From positions 20,924 through 84,923 of the forward strand of contig UCMS01000005.1 in the NCBI GenBank assembly GCA_900473805.1: a stretch of 64,000 bases of DNA. Direction: 5' to 3'. A model generated the notes under the pieces. It saw only the letters and a program-made list of their open reading frames with translations. It did no database searches and was not told where the DNA came from. This stretch comes from Hyphomicrobiales bacterium. Its GTDB lineage: Bacteria > Pseudomonadota > Alphaproteobacteria > Rhizobiales > Rhizobiaceae. Both the position numbers and the translations under genes were made by a program. Below are positions 34,165-42,133 of this stretch, in pieces. Position 1 is the first letter of the stretch, and every line of letters begins with the position of its first letter.

Positions 34165-35061
34165 TCAGGCTTCGCGCACCGCGCCCAGGCGCGGCTCAGG
34201 CTTTTCCAGGCGAACGGGCCCACAAATCTGTTCGTAGGCGCGGTCAACGATCGAGAACTTCACGGCCTGCCAATGGCAGTATTCCCGGAGGAATTCGCGG
34301 TTCAACAAGCAGTTTTTGCGGGTGTCATCGGGCCAGGACAGGCAACCGGCATCCACCGCGCGCCGAAACAGCCGCTGCAGGTGGGTCCGCGAAATCATGA
34401 ATTGCTCGGCGAGCTGACGCGCATCGATGCGGCCGATTTCATAGGCCTCGCCGCCAGGGACCGGCTCGACGGCCCGACGCACCAGTTCGTCCATGACGAG
34501 GCCGCCGGCCTCTGTCCAGAGGAACAGGGCGACACGCGGGGGCGGCTCTAGCCAGCGCGGCTCCAGGCAGGCGCGCCGCGCGATCTGCGGCTGGACCAGC
34601 CGCAACAATTCCGGCCGGCCGCGCAGGGTGGCGACCCTGTCGCCACCATCCAGTCGGTCCAGCACGAGCAGGTTGGCAAGGAGCCAGAGGTATACGGCCT
34701 GGTAGGTGACCTCGGTCGCCTCATAGCGCTTCGGGCGGCGCGTCGGATCCCCCACGATGCGGACAAACTTGTAGCTCAACAACTGATCGAGGAAATTGAG
34801 CACCGTGTTGCGGCTGGCCGCATTGTTCGAGGTGATGATCTCGCGCAGATTGGTCGTGGTCAGGCCGCTGCCGGGCTGGCTCGGGTCATATTCCAGTTGA
34901 AGGGCAAAGGCGGCCTGGCTCAACAGCCAGCGCTGGTGCGACGCCAGCATGCGCGACAGTCGCGGGCTGTCATCGAATTGCTGGCGCAGAGACGCCGCGA
35001 AGTCTCGCAGGGCTTCCACGAAGTTTGGATGCTCGGCAATGTCCTCAGCAGAATACGCCAT
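34165..35061 (-). CDS. Hypothetical helix-turn-helix protein (possible regulator)
   Basis: A 298-residue soluble protein not assigned to a named family. Two regions look like winged or plain helix-turn-helix units: residues about 68-110 (TTTNLREIITSNNAASRNTVLNFLDQLL then a K-F-V-R-I wing) and about 218-240 (RQLAEQFMISRTHLQRLFRRAV), the latter reminiscent of AraC or Crp-type recognition helices. The middle part is helical with many Leu and Arg. No ligand or phosphorylation domain is visible. It starts on ATG 35061 and faces a 334-base divergent gap before an MFS gene, so it could regulate that gene or itself. Function is unknown. Confidence 0.7.
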   Translation of the reverse strand: MAYSAEDIAEHPNFVEALRDFAASLRQQFDDSPRLSRMLASHQRWLLSQAAFALQLEYDPSQPGSGLTTTNLREIITSNNAASRNTVLNFLDQLLSYKFVRIVGDPTRRPKRYEATEVTYQAVYLWLLANLLVLDRLDGGDRVATLRGRPELLRLVQPQIARRACLEPRWLEPPPRVALFLWTEAGGLVMDELVRRAVEPVPGGEAYEIGRIDARQLAEQFMISRTHLQRLFRRAVDAGCLSWPDDTRKNCLLNREFLREYCHWQAVKFSIVDRAYEQICGPVRLEKPEPRLGAVREA

Positions 35062-35395
35062 GCTTCACCTCAGTTGCCCAGCCTCAATCCCTGAGGACCT
35101 GTCAGCCCGCAGAGAAGACTGACGGCCGCAAACTGCGGAGCCGGCGCTGGCTTGTGATCTCTACTCGATACCCTCATGAACCCCTTTCGGCGCGCCTCGT
35201 CGGATTGACGCCAGATCACCAAGTGACGAATGACAAGGTAAACGATTTACTTAGGCAATTTCAATCAATTATTAGTTCCTAACGCCAGTATGCTTGCTAG
35301 CAACCCCGCTTTTGCGACGCTGGACGTCGGTTTCGAAATTCCTTAAACGCTCCGATCGGGGCAGTATCGCCCTTCCATGCGCCCGAGGGGTCTTC
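35062..35395. other. Long divergent promoter region, no gene
   Basis: This 334-base gap separates the helix-turn-helix protein from the MFS gene. 35221-35290 is markedly AT-rich against the window and holds TTAGTTCCTAA (a TTAG/CTAA dyad with a three-base spacer, 35272-35282). GAGGGG before 35396 is the MFS ribosome site. No convincing small gene. Confidence 0.5.
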
Positions 35396-36625
35396 ATGCT
35401 GTCCAGTCTCGCCTCGATCGCCACCCTCATGCTGTCCACGCTGCTGATGATGGCCGGGTTCGGTCTGATGGGCTATATGCTGCCCATTCGCTCGCTGAAC
35501 GAAGGCTGGTCGACCTTCATCATTTCCGTCATCGCCACGGGCTACACCTTCGGATTTACGGTGTCCTGCGTGGTCACGCCGATCTTCGTCCGTAGGGTCG
35601 GCCATGTTCGCGTCTTCGGCGCGCTTATCACGCTTCTCACGGTTTCCATCCTGCTCTGCGCCCTCGTGGTCGAGTGGTGGGCCTGGATGATTTTCCGTGG
35701 CATGGCCGGTTTCGCCATCGCCGGCGCCTATCTCCTGATCGAGAGCTGGCTCAACGAACGGGTGACCAACGACAATCGCGGTGCGCTGTTCTCCGTCTAC
35801 ATGATGACCTGCCTGGTCGGCTCGATCGGCGGCCAATACATCGTTCCGCTCGGCGATGTGAACGGACCCGAACTCTTCATGGTGTGCGCGCTTATCTTCT
35901 CGCTCGCGCTCTTCCCCGTGGCGCTGTCGACCGCCCAGTCGCCGACACCCATCGCGGAAGCCCGCTTCGATCTCAAACGGCTTTATCGCCGCTCGCCGAT
36001 TGCATTTTTCGGCTCGCTCCTGTCGGGCGCGCTCTCGGGGACCTGGGGCAGCCTGGGTGGCGTCTACTCCCAGACCATTGCGATGACCACCACCCAGGGC
36101 GCAACGCTGCTCGCAGCCTTTCTCGCAGGCGGCGCCATCTCGCAGATGCCGATCGGCCGCCTCTCCGACCGCATCGACCGGCGCCTGGTGATGATCGGCT
36201 GCGGACTGTTCGGCGTCGCTTCGTGCCTCGCCATGACGCTCTTCGACGCGGAGAATGCGACCGCGATCTATGTCGCCGGCTTTTTCGTCGGCACCGTCCT
36301 CTACCCCGTCTATTCGCTGAACGTAGCGCATGCCAACGACCTTGCGGAACCGGACGAGTATGTCACGCTCTCCAGCGCCATCATGATCCTTTATGGCCTC
36401 GGCACCGTCACCGGGCCGGTCATGGCCGGGTCGCTGATGCAATGGCTCGGCCCCAATGCGCTGATCTTCTTCCTGGCCACCGCCTTTGCGCTCTATTCCG
36501 GCTATGCCGCCTGGCGCATCTCCCGCCGCCCGGACACCAACAGCGACAAGACCGACTTCCAGGCCGTGGCCCTGCCGATGCAGGGAACGGACGGAGCATC
36601 GCCGCTCAACGATCCCGATCGCTGA
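35396..36625 (+). CDS. MFS transporter, YcaD-like
   Basis: A 409-residue transporter with twelve helices. YcaD-type marks include PIRSLNEGWSTFIISVIATG, FRGMAGFAIAGAYLLIESWLNERV and GGAISQMPIGRLSDRIDRR, the family A-like motif between helices 8 and 9. ATG 35396 has GAGGGG six bases upstream; an upstream in-frame start at 35294 adds an unrelated leader. YcaD substrates are unknown. It converges on an EamA-type exporter gene 18 bases away. The divergent helix-turn-helix gene may control it. Confidence 0.87.
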   Translation: MLSSLASIATLMLSTLLMMAGFGLMGYMLPIRSLNEGWSTFIISVIATGYTFGFTVSCVVTPIFVRRVGHVRVFGALITLLTVSILLCALVVEWWAWMIFRGMAGFAIAGAYLLIESWLNERVTNDNRGALFSVYMMTCLVGSIGGQYIVPLGDVNGPELFMVCALIFSLALFPVALSTAQSPTPIAEARFDLKRLYRRSPIAFFGSLLSGALSGTWGSLGGVYSQTIAMTTTQGATLLAAFLAGGAISQMPIGRLSDRIDRRLVMIGCGLFGVASCLAMTLFDAENATAIYVAGFFVGTVLYPVYSLNVAHANDLAEPDEYVTLSSAIMILYGLGTVTGPVMAGSLMQWLGPNALIFFLATAFALYSGYAAWRISRRPDTNSDKTDFQAVALPMQGTDGASPLNDPDR

Positions 36626-36643
36626 CCCGCTTTCGGGCCGCGG

Positions 36644-37582
36644 TCAGCTCTGCGGTGTCGACGCCTTGCGGGCTGCACGTCGTTCCAGGCCCAGTTGATG
36701 CTCGCGGAATATGATGAAGATACCAGCGCCGACCACGATCGCTGCGCCGAGGACCGTCGTCCAGGTCGGCACGTCTGCAAACAGAAGATAGGCTGCGATC
36801 GAGCCGAGGATGATCGAGATGTATTCGAAGGGGGCGATCGTCGAGACGTCGGCGTACCGATAGCTTTCGGTCAGCAGGATCTGTCCGAGCCCGCCGAAGA
36901 AGCCTGCCATCGCGAGAAGGCCGAGCGCCCGCCAGGAAAGATCCGGCCAGCCGAAGAACCAGGTCAGCGCCGACAAGAGTGACGCGGTCACCGAGAAAAA
37001 CAGGACGATGGTCGCGGTCTTCTCTTCGCGCACCAACTGGCGCACCTGCAGCATGGCTGCCGCCCCAAGCGTTGCGGAAATCAGAACCGCCACGGCCCCG
37101 ACCGCCGCCTCCGATCCCAGCCCCTCGTCGGCAAATAGGGTGAGCTTCGGATAGGAAATGATCGACACCCCGACCAGCCCGACGAACACGGCCGTCCAGC
37201 GATAAAGCCGCACGGTCTCCTTCAGGAAAAGTGCGGCAAAGACGACGGCAATCAGGGGCATGGCATAGCCGATCGCGATCGCGTCCGGCAGCGGCAGATG
37301 AACGAGGCCGAAGAAGCCCGCGCCCATGGCACAGACGCCGAGGAAGCCGCGCTTCACATGGCCGAAGGGGTTGTCTGTCTGGATTGCCTGGCGCAGTTCG
37401 CCCCGCCAGGCGAGATAGACGACGATCGGCACGATGGCGAAGGCCGAGCGATAGAAGCTGATCTGTCCGGGCGCGATACCGGAGCCGGCGAGCTTGATGG
37501 CGGTCTGCATCGCAACGAAGACGGTGACGGAAAGCACTTTCAGCAGAATGCCGCGCAGGGGATTGGGGTCGGCGAATGCCAT
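36644..37582 (-). CDS. DMT superfamily (EamA) transporter
   Basis: A 312-residue inner-membrane protein with ten helices in two EamA repeats (about 15-145 and 160-295). Typical marks are MQTAIKLAGSGIAPGQISFYR in helix 1-2, YAMPLIAVVFAALFLKETVRL closing the first repeat, and FEYISIILGSIAAYLLFADVP in the second. EamA proteins export metabolites such as amino acids. It stands alone and convergent with the MFS gene. Substrate unknown. Confidence 0.88.
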   Translation of the reverse strand: MAFADPNPLRGILLKVLSVTVFVAMQTAIKLAGSGIAPGQISFYRSAFAIVPIVVYLAWRGELRQAIQTDNPFGHVKRGFLGVCAMGAGFFGLVHLPLPDAIAIGYAMPLIAVVFAALFLKETVRLYRWTAVFVGLVGVSIISYPKLTLFADEGLGSEAAVGAVAVLISATLGAAAMLQVRQLVREEKTATIVLFFSVTASLLSALTWFFGWPDLSWRALGLLAMAGFFGGLGQILLTESYRYADVSTIAPFEYISIILGSIAAYLLFADVPTWTTVLGAAIVVGAGIFIIFREHQLGLERRAARKASTPQS

Positions 37583-37873
37583 CAGGTCAACGATTTCATC
37601 TGCAGTTTCGGGCAGGCTCTCACAAGGAGCTCGATCGGATCATCGGAAGGTTAGCCCCAGATTCGGGCTTACTCTTCCCGCGTGCATCACCATGCACCTC
37701 CACCGGGCCAAAACAAGGCCAACAAAGCCCAAAAATGGCCGCGCAGCTTCAGTTTTCTCGCAATAGCGCGTTAACCATGCCTTCAATCTCAGTAAACTAT
37801 GTTTCCTGCAGATACTTCTTTGCTTTGCATTCTCCGTTGCCCATCACCAAAACCTTTTCAGCCGACGACCGCC
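37583..37873. other. Intergenic stretch, no gene
   Basis: Between the divergent EamA and receptor genes. AT content rises at 37760-37850. An alternative in-frame ATG for the receptor lies at 37799. Nothing else stands out. Confidence 0.4.
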
Positions 37874-38980
37874 ATGACCCCAACGGCAGCAGAATCGAAA
37901 CAGGCAGAAAATCGAGCCACGCCGCGCTCGATGCGGCTGGTCACGGAAAGCATCGGCCGGGACCTTGAGACCTACAGCGCCGACAATGCCCTGATCGTCC
38001 GGCAGATCAGGCTTCTTGCCATCAACGCCCTGATTGAGGCGGCGCGGGCGGGCGAAGCGGGCAAGGGCTTCGCGGTCGTCGCCAATGAGGTGCAGCGGCT
38101 GGCACAGGGTGCTGCCGACATTTCCGAACGCTTCCAGGAAAACGTGCTGGACCGCATCCGCCTCAGCCGCAGCATGGCGGATGCGCTGGTCGAGGACATG
38201 GAAGGCGTGCGCCTCATCGACCTTGCCCAGACGCTGGTCCAGTTCATCGTGCGCAACCTCTTCGAGCGCACGGCGGATGTCCGCTGGTGGGCGACCGACC
38301 ATGCGCTCTGGTCGGCACTGGAAGACCCTTCGACGGATGCGGCAAGCCACGCCGCAAGCCGGCTCGGCGTCATCAACCGCTTCTATACCGTCTATCTCGA
38401 CCTCGTCATGACCGATGCTACCGGCCAGGTGATTGCCTCCGCCAATCCGCGGTACCAGCTCAACCTGAAGGACAAGAACCTCGCCGCCGAGGACTGGTTC
38501 AAGGCGGCGCGTGGCTGTCGCAGCGGTGACGACTATGTTGTAGACCGCGTGCGCCGCAGCCCCCTGCACGATCAGCGCGACGTGCTCGTCTATGCCACCG
38601 GCATCCGGGCCGGGGGACGCTCGGAAGGCGCGCTTGTCGGTACGCTTGGGGTCTATTTCGACTGGCAATCCCAGGGGCAGGCGATCGTCGAGAAGGAGGC
38701 GAACCTGCCGCCGGCTGTTGCAGAGCGCACCGAGGTGCTTCTGCTCGACGGCACCAACATGGTCATCGCCTCCAGCCGCCCCTCACGCGTCTATACCCAT
38801 TTCGCGCTGTCCAATCCGCAACAGGCACCGCGCGGGAGCTACCACGATGCCAACGGCGCCATTGTCGCATTTGCCAAGACGCTCGGCTACGAGGACTATG
38901 ACGGTCTAGGCTGGTCCGCCGTGATCATCCAACAGTCCGACAGCGACGAACACATTCGCGCCCAGCTCAAGCTGAAGTAG
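37874..38980 (+). CDS. Cytosolic chemoreceptor-like protein: MCP signalling tip followed by Cache-like domain
   Basis: A 368-residue protein (401 bases further upstream holds no membrane helix; in-frame ATG 37799 would add 25 residues). Residues about 45-90 contain the MCP hairpin tip, [25 protein letters not shown] then ANEVQRLA, the part that contacts CheA and CheW. The rest (about 120-350) resembles a double-Cache sensor: LDLVMTDATGQVIASANPR, AAEDWFKAARG, YATGIRAGGRSEGALVGTLGVYFDW, LLDGTNMVIASS. No transmembrane helix or HAMP domain is seen, and the usual order (sensor first) is reversed. The coiled-coil hairpin is too short to be a full receptor. It may be a soluble cytoplasmic sensor or modulator of a chemotaxis array. 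Confidence 0.8.
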   Translation: MTPTAAESKQAENRATPRSMRLVTESIGRDLETYSADNALIVRQIRLLAINALIEAARAGEAGKGFAVVANEVQRLAQGAADISERFQENVLDRIRLSRSMADALVEDMEGVRLIDLAQTLVQFIVRNLFERTADVRWWATDHALWSALEDPSTDAASHAASRLGVINRFYTVYLDLVMTDATGQVIASANPRYQLNLKDKNLAAEDWFKAARGCRSGDDYVVDRVRRSPLHDQRDVLVYATGIRAGGRSEGALVGTLGVYFDWQSQGQAIVEKEANLPPAVAERTEVLLLDGTNMVIASSRPSRVYTHFALSNPQQAPRGSYHDANGAIVAFAKTLGYEDYDGLGWSAVIIQQSDSDEHIRAQLKLK

Positions 38981-39230
38981 CCGTAGTCGTCGTAAGCGAT
39001 AACGAAGCAAAAGAGTTCACGCTCCCGCTATTCTTCAACGGCGCGACTTAGGCTGCCCACGGTCAATCGCTGATCTTGGCCAAATCCCAAAAAGGGCCGG
39101 CGAAAAATATCCCGTGTTTTAACAATCGTTCAGATTTTGCTGCAATCATCGACACCAACTTGACCCAGAGCGGTGCAGAGTAAATCTGCTTGCGCCGTCG
39201 CGGCCAACCTCGAAGCGACCAGGATATACA

Positions 39231-41879
39231 ATGCGCACAGATACGGGCCGGATCGTTCATCTGGCAGACTACCGCCCCACCGACTTTGTTCTGGAACGGG
39301 TTGATCTGACCTTCGAACTGGACCCGACTGAAACCAAGGTGGAAGCGCGTCTCATCTTCCATCGCCGCGAAGGTGTCGACGCGAATGCGCCGCTGGTGCT
39401 CGATGGTGACGACCTCGTCATGACCAGCCTGCTCTTCGACCAGATCGAGATGGATTCGGCGCGCTACACCGCGACGCCCGAAAGCCTGACGATCCGGGAT
39501 CTGCCGGAATCGACGCCCTTCGAGATCACCGTTGTCACGATGATCAATCCGGAGGCCAATACCCAGCTGATGGGCCTCTACCGCTCGAACGGCATCTACT
39601 GCACCCAGTGCGAGGCGGAAGGCTTCCGCCGCATCACCTATTTCCCCGACCGTCCCGATGTGCTGGCCGTCTATACGATCAACATCATCGCCGACAAGGC
39701 CGCCAATCCGCTGCTTCTGTCCAACGGCAACTTCCTCGGTGGCGCGGGCTTCGGCCCGGACAAACATTTTGCCGCCTGGTTCGATCCGCATCCGAAGCCG
39801 TCCTATCTGTTTGCGCTGGTCGCCGGCGATCTCGGCGTGGTCGAGGACACCTTCACCACCATGTCCGGCCGCGAGGTGACGCTGAAGATCTATGTCGAGC
39901 ACGGCAAGGAGCCGCGCGCGGCCTATGCCATGGATGCGTTGAAGCGCTCGATGAAGTGGGACGAAGAGGTCTTCGGCCGCGAATACGATCTCGACATCTT
40001 CATGATCGTCGCCGTCTCCGACTTCAACATGGGGGCCATGGAGAACAAGGGCCTCAACATCTTCAACGACAAGTATGTGCTCGCCGACCCCGAGACCGCG
40101 ACCGATCAGGACTACGCGAATATCGAGGCGATCATCGCGCATGAATACTTCCACAACTGGACCGGCAACCGCATCACCTGCCGCGACTGGTTCCAGCTCT
40201 GCCTGAAGGAAGGCCTGACCGTCTATCGCGACCACGAATTCTCCGCCGACATGCGCTCGCGCTCGGTGAAGCGCATCGCGGAAGTCCGTCATCTGCGTTC
40301 GGAGCAATTCCCGGAAGACGCCGGCCCCCTCGCTCATCCGGTGCGTCCAACCCAGTATCGCGAGATCAACAACTTCTACACGACGACTGTCTACGAGAAG
40401 GGCTCTGAAGTCACCCGGATGATCGCGACCATTCTCGGCCGCGACGGTTTCAAGAAGGGCATGGATCTCTACTTCGAGCGCCACGACGGCGACGCCTCCA
40501 CCGTCGAGGACTTCGTCAAGTGCTTCGAGGATGCGAGCGGCAAGGACCTTTCGCAGTTCTCGCTCTGGTATCACCAGGCCGGCACGCCGCAGATCACCGT
40601 CTCCTCCACCTATGACGCGAGCGCCAAGACCCTGACGCTGTCGCTCGAGCAGATGATCCCGGCCACACCCGGCCAGAGCACCAAGGAGCCGATGCACATT
40701 CCGCTGCGCTTCGCGCTGATTACGGAGAACGGCGCAGAGGCGACGGCGTCCGCGATATCGGGAGGCGATGTGACTGATGACGTGCTGCACCTGACGCAGC
40801 GTGCCCAGACCTTCACCTTTTCCGGCATCGGCGCCCGTCCGGTGGTTTCTCTCAACCGTGGCTTCTCCGCCCCGGTCACACTGCATTTCACCCAGGCCAA
40901 GGACGATCTCATCCATATCGCCCGCCACGACAGCGACCTCTTCGCTCGTTGGCAGGCGATCACCGACATCGCCCTCCCGATCCTGACATCCGCCGCCAAG
41001 ACCGCGCAGGCCGGCGGTTCGGTCGAGGTCGATCCCGCCTTCATCGACGCCCTGCTGACGGTTGCCGCCGACGAGGCGCTGGAGCCGGCCTTCCGCGCCC
41101 AGGCCCTGTCCTTGCCCACCGAGGCCGATATCGCGCGCGAACTCGGTGGCAACAATGATCCCGACGCCATCCATGTCGGCCGGCAGGCCGTCCTTGCGGC
41201 CATCGCCATGGCTGGCGTCGAGGTGTTCCGTACCCTTTATGCCGCCCATTCAGCCTCCGGTGCCTTCAGCCCGGATGCGGACGGTGCCGGCAAGCGCGCG
41301 CTGAAGAACAGCGCCCTGGCCTTCCTGACGCTTGCCGAGAACACCCCTGCCCTTGCGGCCGAGGCTTTCGCCAAAGCCGACAACATGACCGACCTTTCGC
41401 AGGCGCTCACGCTGCTTGCGCATCGCTTCCCCGATGCTGCAGAAACCAAGGCGGCGCTCTCGTCCTTTGAAAGCCGCTTTGCCGAAAACCCGCTGGTGCT
41501 CGACAAGTGGTTCACCATCCAGGCCACGATCCCGGGAACAGACGCTCTTGCCCGTGTGAAGGGTCTGATGGCGAACCCGAACTTTGCGTCGACCAATCCC
41601 AATCGCGTCCGCTCGCTGATCGGCACTTTCGCCTTCTCCAATCCGACCGGCTTCAACCGGGCGGACGGTACGGGCTACGCCTTCTACGCCGAGCAGATCC
41701 TCGCCATTGATCCGCGCAATCCGCAGCTTGCCGCACGGCTTCTCACCGCTCTGCGCTCCTGGCGCCTGCTGGAGCCGGTTCGCGCCGGCCATGCGCGAAC
41801 GGCGCTTGAAACCATTGCGGCCGCCCCCTCGCTGTCGACCGATGTCCGCGACATCGTCGAGCGCGTGCTGAAGGGCTAA
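39231..41879 (+). CDS. pepN: Aminopeptidase N (M1 family)
   Basis: An 882-residue cytosolic zinc aminopeptidase. The exopeptidase motif GAMENKGLNIF is near residue 267, the zinc site HEYFHNWTGNR near 304 with the third ligand Glu in LKEGLTVYRDHEF, and a catalytic tyrosine in YEKGSEVTRM. The C-terminal helical domain (DUF3458 region and ARM-like repeats) is complete. Length equals that of E. coli PepN (870). It removes N-terminal residues from peptides in protein turnover. The 250 bases upstream show no other gene, and a terminator lies at 41903-41930. It precedes the PleC-like kinase gene. Confidence 0.95.
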   Translation: MRTDTGRIVHLADYRPTDFVLERVDLTFELDPTETKVEARLIFHRREGVDANAPLVLDGDDLVMTSLLFDQIEMDSARYTATPESLTIRDLPESTPFEITVVTMINPEANTQLMGLYRSNGIYCTQCEAEGFRRITYFPDRPDVLAVYTINIIADKAANPLLLSNGNFLGGAGFGPDKHFAAWFDPHPKPSYLFALVAGDLGVVEDTFTTMSGREVTLKIYVEHGKEPRAAYAMDALKRSMKWDEEVFGREYDLDIFMIVAVSDFNMGAMENKGLNIFNDKYVLADPETATDQDYANIEAIIAHEYFHNWTGNRITCRDWFQLCLKEGLTVYRDHEFSADMRSRSVKRIAEVRHLRSEQFPEDAGPLAHPVRPTQYREINNFYTTTVYEKGSEVTRMIATILGRDGFKKGMDLYFERHDGDASTVEDFVKCFEDASGKDLSQFSLWYHQAGTPQITVSSTYDASAKTLTLSLEQMIPATPGQSTKEPMHIPLRFALITENGAEATASAISGGDVTDDVLHLTQRAQTFTFSGIGARPVVSLNRGFSAPVTLHFTQAKDDLIHIARHDSDLFARWQAITDIALPILTSAAKTAQAGGSVEVDPAFIDALLTVAADEALEPAFRAQALSLPTEADIARELGGNNDPDAIHVGRQAVLAAIAMAGVEVFRTLYAAHSASGAFSPDADGAGKRALKNSALAFLTLAENTPALAAEAFAKADNMTDLSQALTLLAHRFPDAAETKAALSSFESRFAENPLVLDKWFTIQATIPGTDALARVKGLMANPNFASTNPNRVRSLIGTFAFSNPTGFNRADGTGYAFYAEQILAIDPRNPQLAARLLTALRSWRLLEPVRAGHARTALETIAAAPSLSTDVRDIVERVLKG

Positions 41880-41902
41880 ACACCCCACCTGTCGCCCCCT
41901 CC

Positions 41903-41930
41903 AGACGCCGGTCCCCGACCGGCGTCTTTG
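41903..41930 (+). terminator. Terminator after pepN
   Basis: AGACGCCGGTC (41903-41913) and GACCGGCGTCT (41917-41927) form a perfect 11-pair stem with a three-base loop, followed by TTGCGTTT. The U-tract is short but the stem is strong. Confidence 0.75.
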
Positions 41931-42133
41931 CGTTTGCGGAGCAGCTTAAGGGACGATTCCTGCATCAGATTCAGCCGCTTGCCGCAGTCGCGTTAAAAAA
42001 AGCGGAGTCGGCGTAAGGGGTTAATATTTTCTTTACCCGGCAGCTCTGGACAAGGCGAATCGGGCATGATTCCTTGACCCTAGATTCGGGCGAGCGGCGC
42101 TTTCGAATCACACGAGGGATCGAGGCAGGGACG

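Noticed and set aside
39063..41249. A 728-codon open frame on the minus strand opposite pepN
   Set aside because: It lies fully against a gene with complete M1 aminopeptidase motifs. Its composition (long Gly/Asp/Val/Arg runs) is that of a high-GC antisense shadow and no domain is recognisable.
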